A program made the translations under genes and the position numbers. Positions 27,121 through 35,894 of a stretch of 41,946 bases of DNA are shown one piece after another. This DNA is from Bacteroidota bacterium (GTDB lineage: Bacteria; Bacteroidota; Ignavibacteria; Ignavibacteriales; Ignavibacteriaceae). Each line of letters starts with the position of its first letter. Positions within the stretch are counted from its first letter, which is position 1. The notes under the pieces were generated by a model. That model searched no databases and was not told the DNA's origin. It saw nothing but the letters and a program-made list of their open reading frames with translations. The stretch lies in the NCBI GenBank assembly GCA_023475265.1, contig JAMCWE010000123.1, forward strand, positions 1-41,946. Reading direction: 5' to 3'.

Positions 27121-28362
27121 TTAAGTGCTTTCATCGATTCTAATTTTTTTCTTTTTAGATGATGCTGATTTAATAACCAGTGAAATTATTCCGGCAATTA
27201 TTACTATACCAATTATAATATATATCCATGTTAAAGGAGAAGACGACACTTCCGACTTCCATTTATAAATTTTAGTATCAATAACACTCAACTGGCTATT
27301 AGTGAATAAATTGTTTTCAATGAGAAATGGAATCCAAAGCGGTTTTATACTGTTAGACCAAACAGTATCGGCAAATACTGCATAATTATTTTTTGCTTGT
27401 TCTCCATTAGCGCTTGCATCTGCAATTTGATCGTTAATGTAAGAAGAAATTGTTGCGGAAAATTCTTCTCCATTAGAAAATTTGTCTAAAGGAATTTCAT
27501 GATCCAGAAATCTTTGTCTGATAGAGTTCCACGCTTCATGGTCAATCGCCTTACGCCAATCAGAGAATGCAGAATCTATATCTTGAATATTTTTTACTTT
27601 CTCTTTTCGACTAGAATATATATTTACAATTTCAGGGCCTACACTCTTCCACATCTTTTCAAAATCGGTTTGCTGTCTCTTTATCGTGCTTAGGTCTTCA
27701 GGGTTAAGAGTTGTTACTTGCAGAAATTTAACATTATCATCAATCGATCTTTTTATATTAGCTATTATGTCTGATTTTTTTGTCCTGGAATATATCTGTT
27801 CTTTTTCGCTTGATGTCAGCTTACCATTTTCAGAATAAGATGGCGGAAGCAAGCCGCCCAGCATAGACATTATGAGTCTGTCTCTTCGCATCATTGAACT
27901 TCTTAATTCACGAATTGTTTGTTCGAGCTTAGCAATATCTTTTATATTTTGTTCCTGCATTTGCTGGATCTGTGTAATCAGTTCGGCATTTTTTGTATTT
28001 AACGAATCGATCTGACTCTTAAGCTGTGAAATTTGCGTTTGCAAATTTGTTATCTGCCCCATGTTATCTTTTCTAGTCTGCAGCTCATTATTCAATTTAT
28101 CAATTGTGCCGTTGAAATCATCCGGATATAGACTTTTATCCAGCAAGTCTTTGTGCGATTCATAATCATTTTTTAGCTGATCGATTTGAGTTTGAATTTG
28201 ATTAAGATCATCGTTTGAATTAGCATTCTTTATTGATTGAAGAATCTCTTTTTGTTTTTCTTTAAAGCTCTGAACAATTTGGTAATCTTGCTGTGCAAAA
28301 ACAGTAGTGCAGAATAAAACAAAAATCGCCATCGCTGATAAAATTATACTTATTCTTTTCAT
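27121..28362 (-). CDS. Membrane-anchored periplasmic coiled-coil protein, unknown function
   Basis: A 413-residue protein with a signal peptide (MKRISIILSAMAIFVLFCTTVFA), a long heptad-rich Gln/Lys/Leu region (about 28-165, QISQLKSQIDSLNTKNAELITQIQQ in pieces), a globular middle with conserved Trp residues (165-370) and a single C-terminal transmembrane helix (about 377-397) followed by a KKKKIRID cytoplasmic tail. Topology suggests a periplasmic tether anchored in the inner membrane. The start has a strong GAGGAGGT Shine-Dalgarno site and overlaps the stop codon of the upstream lipoprotein gene by four bases. The pair may span the envelope, lipoprotein at the outer membrane and coiled coil at the inner; this is inference. 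Confidence 0.75.
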   Translation of the reverse strand: MKRISIILSAMAIFVLFCTTVFAQQDYQIVQSFKEKQKEILQSIKNANSNDDLNQIQTQIDQLKNDYESHKDLLDKSLYPDDFNGTIDKLNNELQTRKDNMGQITNLQTQISQLKSQIDSLNTKNAELITQIQQMQEQNIKDIAKLEQTIRELRSSMMRRDRLIMSMLGGLLPPSYSENGKLTSSEKEQIYSRTKKSDIIANIKRSIDDNVKFLQVTTLNPEDLSTIKRQQTDFEKMWKSVGPEIVNIYSSRKEKVKNIQDIDSAFSDWRKAIDHEAWNSIRQRFLDHEIPLDKFSNGEEFSATISSYINDQIADASANGEQAKNNYAVFADTVWSNSIKPLWIPFLIENNLFTNSQLSVIDTKIYKWKSEVSSSPLTWIYIIIGIVIIAGIISLVIKSASSKKKKIRIDEST

Positions 28363-28829
28363 TTCTTTACCTCCTCTTTTTCAATACCATCTTCACTTAG
28401 ATTTAATTTCTTATCGCTGTTGGAACCATAAACAAGTTCAATATAGGGAGGCCTCTGATTGAATGCCGGATTTTGAATACCCTCTTGTTTTGATATTTCT
28501 ATTTTCTTTTCCAACTTAAAAACACCGTCTTTAACATTAAAGACGTAAACATTTTTAAAGTTATTAGCTACCATAAAGTAATAACCTTTTGAATTTCTAA
28601 TAACTCTAAGCTGCTGATTTTGATATGAAAGTGAATCACCCGTTTCTTTAATAAACAATGGCCTTGCATCAAAATTTAACGAGTAGCGTTTTACTTCCAC
28701 ATTTCCATTGTTACCAACATTACTTACGGATTCTATTGGCCAGGAGAAATCAGCTGGTTTTAACACCAACGATGAACAGGACGTCAGGAAAGCAAGCACG
28801 AATGGAACAAGATATTTGACTGTTTTCAT
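28359..28829 (-). CDS. Small lipoprotein of unknown function, coupled to coiled-coil gene
   Basis: The 156-residue product begins MKTVKYLVPFVLAFLTSC, a standard lipoprotein signal with lipobox LTSC, so the mature protein is anchored by Cys18. The rest is beta-rich (YSLNFDARPLF, YYFMVANNFKNVYVFNV), followed by a charged Lys/Glu tail. The segment with alternating hydrophobic residues suggests a small beta sandwich or propeller blade. AGGAGGTTAA precedes the ATG. The stop overlaps the coiled-coil gene's ATG, so both are made together. No family recognised. Confidence 0.75.
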   Translation of the reverse strand: MKTVKYLVPFVLAFLTSCSSLVLKPADFSWPIESVSNVGNNGNVEVKRYSLNFDARPLFIKETGDSLSYQNQQLRVIRNSKGYYFMVANNFKNVYVFNVKDGVFKLEKKIEISKQEGIQNPAFNQRPPYIELVYGSNSDKKLNLSEDGIEKEEVKK

Positions 28830-29313
28830 TTAACCTCCTCATATTTTTCTTGTGAATATCAATCGAATCTAAAAGCCTACCTATCCATTTCAACGCGCAA
28901 CTTATATTGTAATCTACTTGTTAATAAATTTAATCACAATAACTTGGCTCACATTTGGTTTTCGGAAATGATTTATAAGCAATAATTATTTATAGGATTT
29001 ACGATAACCCATAAGCATTATTTTCAATTACAAAATTATTTTTCTATCAATAACATAGACTAAAAATTTCAATTATAAATTGTCAAATATCAAACCTATG
29101 TTCATCGCTTTTCTTTTTTCCGTTTTACCCAAATGGCGGATTACTTCCTATTGAAATTGAACTTAACTAAGATTATTTTCTTTGTAGAAAATGAATTTAT
29201 TTAACAGGGCAGTTAGTTGTGTAATTACCTCGCATTTAATTATTGCAGCTTAAGTTTTTCAGATTATTAAATGATTTTTTTTTCTATTCAGAATAATTCA
29301 TAAGGCAGTAAGT
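28830..29313. other. Intergenic region, no gene seen
   Basis: This 484-base AT-rich stretch lies between two divergent transcription units (lipoprotein pair on minus, SDR on plus) and must contain both promoters. No tRNA, strong hairpin or repeat of the types seen elsewhere was found. A 20-codon frame inside it is too short and featureless to call. Confidence 0.6.
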
Positions 29314-30063
29314 ATGAACATAAATTTTAATTTTGCCACAAAGAAATATGTAGTTACAGGCGCAACTTCCGGAATTGGAAAAAAGATTACTGAAGATTTA
29401 ATAAATAATGGAGCTGAAGTTCTAGCGATTGGTCGTAGAGCAGATAAACTAGAAAATTTAAAAGAAAAATTCGGCGCCAAAATTAGAATAGAGCCTCTGG
29501 ATGTAAATAATTTTGATTTGCTAAAAGTTGCAATTGAAAAATTTTCTGAAGAAAAACGAATTGACGGAAGCGTGCACTGTGCAGGGATAAATAAATTCAC
29601 GCCGCTTAGAGCTTTTAATTGGAACGATGCTGAACAGATTATAAAAACCAGTTTATTTGCTGGAATTGAATTAATCAAAATCGTTTCTTCGAAAAAAATT
29701 TCATCGGGAAAAGGCTCTCATATATTGATCGGTTCGGTTGCTGGAATAAAAGGTGAAGTTGGCTTCACAGCTTATAGCGCAGCGAAAAGCGCTGTTATTG
29801 GCGCTGTAAGAACTATGGCATTAGAACTTGCTATTAAAGATATTCGAGTTAACACAATTACACCTGGATGGATCCAGACTGAAATGACAGACTCAATTGA
29901 TGCAAGATATCCGGGACATATCGAAACAATTAAACTTCAACATCCATTAGGTATTGGAACCGTTGAAGATGTTTCTAATCTTGCAATGTTTCTTTTGAGT
30001 GATGAAGCCAAATGGATTACTGGAACAAATATCGTCATTGACGGCGGATATTCAATTAAATAA
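29314..30063 (+). CDS. Short-chain dehydrogenase/reductase (FabG-like)
   Basis: Classical SDR of 249 residues with a Rossmann cofactor loop TGATSGIGKKI (15-25), Arg41-Arg42 after the second beta strand (NADP favoured), and catalytic Ser141, Tyr154 and Lys158 in YSAAKSA. The usual NNAG motif reads HCAGI (88-92). The C-terminus INTxTPGWIQT, SDEAKWITGTNIVIDGG is typical of FabG-type ketoacyl or sugar reductases. The substrate is not predictable; the HCAG variant and 249-residue length recall SDRs of surface polysaccharide clusters. It stands alone between genes on the opposite strand, with AAGG near its ATG. Confidence 0.88.
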   Translation: MNINFNFATKKYVVTGATSGIGKKITEDLINNGAEVLAIGRRADKLENLKEKFGAKIRIEPLDVNNFDLLKVAIEKFSEEKRIDGSVHCAGINKFTPLRAFNWNDAEQIIKTSLFAGIELIKIVSSKKISSGKGSHILIGSVAGIKGEVGFTAYSAAKSAVIGAVRTMALELAIKDIRVNTITPGWIQTEMTDSIDARYPGHIETIKLQHPLGIGTVEDVSNLAMFLLSDEAKWITGTNIVIDGGYSIK

Positions 30064-30139
30064 AAGTATTTTATTTAAATCTCATTTTTACAATTAATAT
30101 TGCAAAAAGTATCGTATGAATATTTCGTTAAAATAATTA

Positions 30140-30262
30140 TTAAAAATTTTTCCTTTGCTGCGATTTCTTAAAAATGTAAGCAACGTAAGAACCTAAAACA
30201 CTAACACCAAATGAAGCTCCCACTATTACAACTGAGCTAAGTACAATTGCTTGTAGATCCAA
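30140..30262 (-). CDS. Small single-pass membrane protein, 40 residues, TTG start
   Basis: The minus strand has GGAGGG (30267-30272) four bases before TTG, then 40 codons and TAA. The peptide starts MDLQAIVLSSVVIVGASFGV and ends with a basic FKKSQQRKNF tail after a single hydrophobic helix (about 5-32). Strong Shine-Dalgarno, one helix followed by a positive tail, and absence of overlap with any other gene support a real small protein. It lies downstream of the FN3-repeat gene behind a hairpin. No homologue recognised. Confidence 0.6.
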   Translation of the reverse strand: MDLQAIVLSSVVIVGASFGVSVLGSYVAYIFKKSQQRKNF

Positions 30263-30305
30263 TTTTCCCTCCGAAAAATAAAATAGTTTTTAATTGTAGT
30301 CATAA

Positions 30306-30329
30306 CTCCCTGTTTATAACAACAGGGAG
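30306..30329 (-). terminator. Hairpin after the FN3-repeat protein gene
   Basis: CTCCCTGTT and AACAGGGAG form a perfect 9-bp stem with a six-base loop, 17 bases beyond the stop codon of the surface-protein gene. The following minus-strand bases are moderately T-rich. A partial terminator that lets some transcription reach the small membrane-protein gene is possible. Confidence 0.6.
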
Positions 30330-30346
30330 CTAAATATTATCAAAAA

Positions 30347-33300
30347 TTACTTGAGAAGAATCATCTTCTTAACAGCAACATTTTCTCCGGCAATTACTCT
30401 GTATATATAAGCACCGCTTGCAACATGTTGACCAAAATTATTATCTCCATTCCAAACTATTGTGTGGAATCCGGCATTCTTTTGTTCATCTATTAAAGTT
30501 TTAACTAATTGCCCAAGCATATTGTAAATTTTTATACTTACAATGCTCGCCTTCGGAATTGTGAAATTAATTTGAGTTGAAGGATTAAATGGATTAGGAT
30601 AATTCTGTTGAACTTCAAAAGTATATGGAGTTGATCCATTTTTAATTCCGGTAATTCCTTCAATTACAAAAATTCCACTCGAAGAATAAGCTGAACTTAT
30701 ACCATTATTAGAAGTAGATCTAACTTTCCAATAATAAGTTTGACCTTTCTGAAGATTATTAATAACAGTCAAAGTTTTGCTAAGATTATTAATTGTAGTT
30801 GCATTTTCAAAATCTGCTTTAGATGAATACTGAAGTTCGTAAGTAAGATTCTTGCCAGCAGTTGGCAGATACCAGGAAAGCATTGGGTTATTAATCTTTA
30901 GTAGAACTCCATTTTGCGGACTTCCAATTCTTGGAACAACAGGACCATTTAGCGAAGCTGTTACAAAATTTTGAGTAGGTGACCATGCCGAAGTATCGCC
31001 ACTTATCAATGTACTATATGTCCTGACTCTCCAGTAATACGTAGTGCCATCAGTTAGCGCTGAAGGAATTTGATAATTATTGGTATCTATGCCTGCGACT
31101 GTAGTAGCTGTAGACATATCTGAGTTAACCGAATATTGAACCATATAATTTAGGTTACTCAATGGAACATTTAAGTACCAATTAAGAATAGGGGGATTTG
31201 GAAATACTGTTGCGCCGCCAATCGGCCATGATGGAATTGGAACTGCAGGATTCCCGTTACCGGATACCACTGTAAAACTGTCGGGTTGACAGAATGCTGA
31301 CGAATCAGTTGCAGATTTAGATCTTACCTGCCAATAGTATACTGAATCGTATGGTAATGGCGAAACAACTGTATAGAATGTTGAATCAGTGCCCGTATTA
31401 TATATCGGTGCATTGTTAAGACTATCAATATATAGAGAATATCTAACCTGGTATGTCAGACCTGTTGATGCAATATTCAAATACCATGACAAAGTAGGAT
31501 TGTTAGTATATACATTATTACCATGTATAGGATTTGAAAGAACAGGAACCACAGGATTTCCACTTCCAGCAAACACTTTAAAGCTGTCAGGTGTTGAGAA
31601 GCTTGAAGTATCGGTTCCATTTCTTGATCTAACCTGCCAGTAATAAGTAGTATCACTTAATAATGGAGTTGCTACAGTATAATAAAGATTTGTTGTTGAA
31701 TATACGGTTGCACCGGCAAGGGATGCAGTATCAAGAGCATATCTAATATCGTATGATAATCCTGTACCAGTAGAATTAACAAACCAATTTAAAGTTGGTA
31801 CATTAGAGTAAACGTAGCTTCCGCCAATAGGCCATGATAGTACAGGGACAACTGGACCAGCACTTTGTACTACATTGAAACTATCTATAGCAGAGCTATC
31901 TACATATCCGGTAACATGAGATACAATTTGCCAATAATATGTTTTCCCAGATCTTAAACTTGTAAAAGTTATAAACCTTGAGGTTAATCCTGCAGCAGAA
32001 GTGTCAGGGTTTGATAAATCTGGGTTTAATGATAATTTAAAATCATAAGTTATTCCTGGAGCTGGACCATTTAAATACCATGAGAAAGTCTGAGTAGGTT
32101 GATATACATTACCTCCTCCAACAGGCCAAGCTAAAATAGGATGCGTATGCGACTTTGATACGTGGAAATATGCTATAGGCGAATATGCTGATGTATCCGG
32201 ATGAATAATATCCCGCGACCGGATTTTCCAATAATAAGTTGAATCACTTAAAAATCCTGTACCAATAAACGAATCACCAGTGGCTCCGACGGAATCAATT
32301 ATTGGAGTTGCAAAAGTAGAATCAAGAGCAACTAAAACATCAAATACTAATGAAGAATCTGCATAAGAAAGATGCCATCTTATATCTGAAGTGTCAGAAT
32401 AAATATCTTGTCCATTTATAGGCCACGTAGGAATAGGAACTTGTGGGCCATTCACACCATTTATTGAAACAACAAACATTGCTTTAGGTGCATATGAACT
32501 TGTACCAGAAACATTTTTCGCTCTGACGCTCCAATAATATGGCGAACCATGCGAAAGAGGTGTAGTAACTGTAAAAGTTGTATCCGTTATACCTGTCGAA
32601 TCAATTAGTATAGAACTAAAGGTAGGATCAGGAGTAATTAAAATTTCATAAGATGATGCACTTGCACTGGTTGACCAAATAAATGTGGGTAAATCTTTAA
32701 CTCTATAAGTGCTATCTTTTGGATATATAAGAGTTGGTGTTGAAGGTGGCGGAGGATCTATAACTGGACCAAGATATGCACTTTCAACGGTAGCTCCGGG
32801 TGACGTACCTGTTTGTGCAATCGGTGTAACCTTGAATGTAATATATTTTCCAGAGTCGGCAGTAACTAGAGTATAAGTTAAACTTGTAGCCGATGGAATT
32901 GCAGTTTTATTTAAGCCCAAATTATTATCTGATCTAAACCATTGGTAAGTAGATGTACCTTGAGCATCACCATCTGCATCGCTATATGTATAATTGCCGG
33001 TAAGTGCTGCGCCTAAGTAAGGCGAACCGGTAATATTAATTGCTGAAGCAATTGGCGCGTAATTAGTCGTAAAATCAGCAGTATCTGACCAAGCGCTGGC
33101 ATTTGCTGAAATATCAAAAGCGCGAACACTCCAGTAATATTTAGTTCCTGGTGATAGAAGAGTATCCGGCATTGTATATGTCGTATCAGTAAATAATTGC
33201 CCTAACGTGTTTTCATAAATAACTGGAGTCATAGTAGGGCTTGTCGAAATCATTATTTGCCAATTTATAGCTGTTGAGGTATGAGTCCACGTAAAAGTAA

Positions 33301-33439
33301 CTGAAGAAGTGTCTAATCCAGTTGCACCAATGGCAGGGATTCCAGTTGTAGGTGCTGCCGGTTGAGCAAATAAATTGGATAATAACCCGCATACAAAAAA
33401 TAACAAAAGGGATTTAGAAAGTATATTTTTTAATTTCAT
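30347..33439 (-). CDS. Secreted fibronectin-type-III-repeat protein with T9SS sorting domain
   Basis: A 1030-residue protein with a signal peptide ending LFAQPA (about 1-26), eight FN3-like modules of about 95-100 residues (about 25-128, 234-325 and six in tandem at 330-930) and an Ig-like insert (about 129-230, with SDADGD). Each module has a YYWQVRS-type strand and linkers of the VPVLSWPIGG form. The C-terminus (about 945-1030) is a Por-type sorting domain: NYPNPFNPSTQINFTIP, SIKIYNMLGQLVKTL, GAYIYRV and a final KKMILLK. It should be exported by Sec, moved across the outer membrane by the type IX system, and act in adhesion or as a surface scaffold. No catalytic domain seen. Confidence 0.9.
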   Translation of the reverse strand: MKLKNILSKSLLLFFVCGLLSNLFAQPAAPTTGIPAIGATGLDTSSVTFTWTHTSTAINWQIMISTSPTMTPVIYENTLGQLFTDTTYTMPDTLLSPGTKYYWSVRAFDISANASAWSDTADFTTNYAPIASAINITGSPYLGAALTGNYTYSDADGDAQGTSTYQWFRSDNNLGLNKTAIPSATSLTYTLVTADSGKYITFKVTPIAQTGTSPGATVESAYLGPVIDPPPPSTPTLIYPKDSTYRVKDLPTFIWSTSASASSYEILITPDPTFSSILIDSTGITDTTFTVTTPLSHGSPYYWSVRAKNVSGTSSYAPKAMFVVSINGVNGPQVPIPTWPINGQDIYSDTSDIRWHLSYADSSLVFDVLVALDSTFATPIIDSVGATGDSFIGTGFLSDSTYYWKIRSRDIIHPDTSAYSPIAYFHVSKSHTHPILAWPVGGGNVYQPTQTFSWYLNGPAPGITYDFKLSLNPDLSNPDTSAAGLTSRFITFTSLRSGKTYYWQIVSHVTGYVDSSAIDSFNVVQSAGPVVPVLSWPIGGSYVYSNVPTLNWFVNSTGTGLSYDIRYALDTASLAGATVYSTTNLYYTVATPLLSDTTYYWQVRSRNGTDTSSFSTPDSFKVFAGSGNPVVPVLSNPIHGNNVYTNNPTLSWYLNIASTGLTYQVRYSLYIDSLNNAPIYNTGTDSTFYTVVSPLPYDSVYYWQVRSKSATDSSAFCQPDSFTVVSGNGNPAVPIPSWPIGGATVFPNPPILNWYLNVPLSNLNYMVQYSVNSDMSTATTVAGIDTNNYQIPSALTDGTTYYWRVRTYSTLISGDTSAWSPTQNFVTASLNGPVVPRIGSPQNGVLLKINNPMLSWYLPTAGKNLTYELQYSSKADFENATTINNLSKTLTVINNLQKGQTYYWKVRSTSNNGISSAYSSSGIFVIEGITGIKNGSTPYTFEVQQNYPNPFNPSTQINFTIPKASIVSIKIYNMLGQLVKTLIDEQKNAGFHTIVWNGDNNFGQHVASGAYIYRVIAGENVAVKKMILLK

Positions 33440-34110
33440 ATTAACCTCACTAGTATCAATTGCCTTAGCTTCACTTCCAGATAATTTTTAATTAATAGAT
33501 GCTGGCGGTGAAAAATATTAATGAAAATTTAATTATATCTGAATTACCCTCATCAAAAAAAGTCAAAGACTACATTGAATTTATAAATCACTCTTATCAG
33601 AGTAAGGTAATTTTTTTAACAATCACTCATCATTTAAATGAATAGAAAATAAAATTTTAAATCTGTTGTTCCGCAACAATATTAGAATAGGTAGTTGGCC
33701 TATAATTTAATAGACCTTCATAAAAAGTTTATTATCTAAAATAATTTTTATCGAAATAGAAAATAGTTACTTAATTGATTTCCGCAAAATTGACGAAGCG
33801 AATATGCTAATTTATCTTCAAACACCTAATAAATATTCTATACCTAGCTAATACAAACGATAAAAGGCAAATAAATTCGATAAAAGGATTCGATCAATTC
33901 TAAAAAGATTAAAACATCAAGTGGCAATTCATAGAAATTAAAATATTGATCATCACGCAATAATAATCTAAAAATTAAATTATTAAATAGCAACTTTTAA
34001 TAGATTTTAATTTTATCGATGTATTAACTATTTAAAATGTCAGTATGTAAAATTATTTAGAAATGTCAGTAATAAGTTAATATATGCGGGTAAACTTAGG
34101 TATTGCTAGT
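33440..34110. other. Intergenic region, no gene seen
   Basis: A very AT-rich 671-base stretch between the FN3-repeat gene (promoter side) and the 3' end of the CorC-like gene. It has no plausible reading frame with a ribosome-binding site, tRNA or strong hairpin. A short direct repeat CGATAAAAGG occurs near 33858 and 33880. The promoter of the surface-protein gene must lie in the left part. Confidence 0.55.
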
Positions 34111-35364
34111 TTATATTGGCTCCGACTGTACAACTAACTTGACTAAATCAATTTTGATTGAAGTTGTGCGGGCAATTTGAATATTGAAATTATCGATTAC
34201 AAAACTTTCACCTTCCGTTGGAATTCTGCCAATGCGGCTGGTAATGTAACCACCAATTGTTTCGTAATCTCCGGTTGGAATATTTAAATTATATTTTTCA
34301 TTTATAAAATCGATCTCAACTTTGCCGCTGATTATATAAGAATTGTCGGATATTTTTCTGCATATATCTTCTTCGATATCATATTCATCTCTTATTTCTC
34401 CAAAAAGTTCTTCCATAATATCTTCCATCGTAATTATACCGGCGGTCCCTCCAAACTCATCAATTACAATTGCGACTGAAACATGCCGGCTTAAAAATTC
34501 GTTTAGCGTATCGAAAGTTCTTTTCGTCTCCGGAACAAAAATAATTTCTTTCATTATGCTTTTAAGATCTGTGGGAGATTTGAAAATATCGTAAGCAAAA
34601 ATTACTCCTTTTATATTATCTAAATTTTCTTCGTATACAGGCAGCTTTGAATAACCGGAATCAATGAAAATTGAAAGTGCTTCGTCGATGGTTTGAGTAA
34701 TTTCAACGCCGACAATCTCGGTTCTCGGTCTCATTGCTTCGTAAACTTTTTGTTCTCCGAGATCTAAAACTTTACTTATAATATCACTTTCAGTTTTGTT
34801 CACCACACCGGCTTCAATACTTTCTTCAACTAATAGTTCAATGTCTTCTTTGCTGAAGAGATAATTTATTTTTTCTTCATTAACGTTACGAGATTCCATA
34901 ATTTCCGAAGAGGTTTTAGTTAAGAAAGAAGAAATAGATGATGTGATTTTAATAATTGGGTAAAGTATAAGAGAAACTATTCTTAATGGAATTGCGGTGA
35001 CAAGTACTATTCTGTCGGCTAATTCTCGGGCAAAATATTTAGGAATTAATTCGCCCAAAAGCAGAATTAGAAAAGTTGAAATAATTAAAATGTGGAAATC
35101 ATTCAATCCGAAAAGGGCAGCAAGAATAACTGTGCTTATCGAAGCGAAAGCAATATTTACAATATTATTGCTAATCAAAATAGTTGAGAAAAAATTATGC
35201 GGATGCTGTACAAAATGGAGAGCACTTTTTGCTGAAAGATTATTTTTCCTTGCCTTTATTTCAAGCTTTAATTTATTAGAGACAATAAATGCAATCTCAG
35301 AGCCGGAAAAAAATGCACTGATAACCAGAAGAAGCAAAAGTACTATTAAATCTTCTACATTCAT
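34111..35364 (-). CDS. CNNM/CorC-type membrane protein (DUF21-CBS-CorC_HlyC)
   Basis: A 417-residue protein of the hemolysin C/CorC/CNNM family. Residues 1-190 form the DUF21 membrane domain with about four helices, the first at 7-28. Two CBS motifs follow (about 210-325), including MRPRTEIVGV and VAIVIDEFGGTAGIITMEDIMEELFG (in pieces), then the C-terminal transporter-associated domain (about 335-410, DYETIGGYI). Such proteins are linked to magnesium or cobalt efflux and in Bacteroidota relatives to gliding (GldE); no transport role is shown here. It begins one base after the stop codon of a small lipoprotein gene, forming a pair. Confidence 0.9.
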   Translation of the reverse strand: MNVEDLIVLLLLLVISAFFSGSEIAFIVSNKLKLEIKARKNNLSAKSALHFVQHPHNFFSTILISNNIVNIAFASISTVILAALFGLNDFHILIISTFLILLLGELIPKYFARELADRIVLVTAIPLRIVSLILYPIIKITSSISSFLTKTSSEIMESRNVNEEKINYLFSKEDIELLVEESIEAGVVNKTESDIISKVLDLGEQKVYEAMRPRTEIVGVEITQTIDEALSIFIDSGYSKLPVYEENLDNIKGVIFAYDIFKSPTDLKSIMKEIIFVPETKRTFDTLNEFLSRHVSVAIVIDEFGGTAGIITMEDIMEELFGEIRDEYDIEEDICRKISDNSYIISGKVEIDFINEKYNLNIPTGDYETIGGYITSRIGRIPTEGESFVIDNFNIQIARTTSIKIDLVKLVVQSEPI

Positions 35365-35365
35365 T

Positions 35366-35869
35366 TTAATAAACTTTTTCTACTTTGATGTTAGCAATTT
35401 TATATTCGAAAGTTTTTCCTTCAGAAGAAAATTTTAGTACAGCATTACAAAGCTTTTGCGCATCCAATTCACTTTTTATAATCAATTCTTTTGGTGAATT
35501 GAAAGTAAAAAAACTTTCACCCAAAGGAGAAATAGTATTCACCGAATCACCCATCTTATTCTTCAAGACAGGGGTGAATTTGAACAATAAAGTACTGCCG
35601 GTATAAAAATCAATTTCTTGTAATTTTAAATCTTTTACTAGATCCTCTGAATTATTCTTGATTTTTATTTCACCGTTAAAATGAAATGTAGGCTTCATAT
35701 TTATTCCAGGCATCAAATTGATCCATGCATTAGACTTTAGCACTTCAATATTCAAATTAAGTTTTGTTCCATCAATCATTTTAGCAGAACAGGCTCCTAT
35801 AATGGTTGAAATTAATATAAGGAAAATTCCGTCAAGTACTATTTTAATTTTCTGAGAAATCATTTTCAA
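35366..35869 (-). CDS. Small predicted lipoprotein, LEA/WHy-like fold possible
   Basis: The 167 residues start with a basic region and a hydrophobic helix (about 10-26) ending IIGAC, a lipobox with Cys27. The mature part is beta-rich with FHFNGEIKIKNNSEDLVKDL, a pattern that recalls LEA14/WHy-domain lipoproteins; this is an impression only. It ends one base before the CorC-like gene and lies 25 bases after the prenyltransferase stop codon, so it belongs to the minus-strand run. Function unknown. Confidence 0.7.
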   Translation of the reverse strand: MKMISQKIKIVLDGIFLILISTIIGACSAKMIDGTKLNLNIEVLKSNAWINLMPGINMKPTFHFNGEIKIKNNSEDLVKDLKLQEIDFYTGSTLLFKFTPVLKNKMGDSVNTISPLGESFFTFNSPKELIIKSELDAQKLCNAVLKFSSEGKTFEYKIANIKVEKVY

Positions 35870-35894
35870 TTAAATGGTACAAAAAATTTTTTAC

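Noticed and set aside
29162-29255. Twenty-codon frame in the gap before the SDR gene
   Set aside because: Too short, no ribosome-binding site, no hydrophobic or motif signal.
33440-34110. Possible non-coding RNA in the 671-base gap
   Set aside because: No stable GC-rich stem or known RNA motif could be seen; only short AT repeats.
34997-35437. 146-codon open frame on plus strand
   Set aside because: It is antisense to the DUF21 domain of the CorC-like gene, whose motifs and codon pattern are convincing; the antisense peptide shows no family features.
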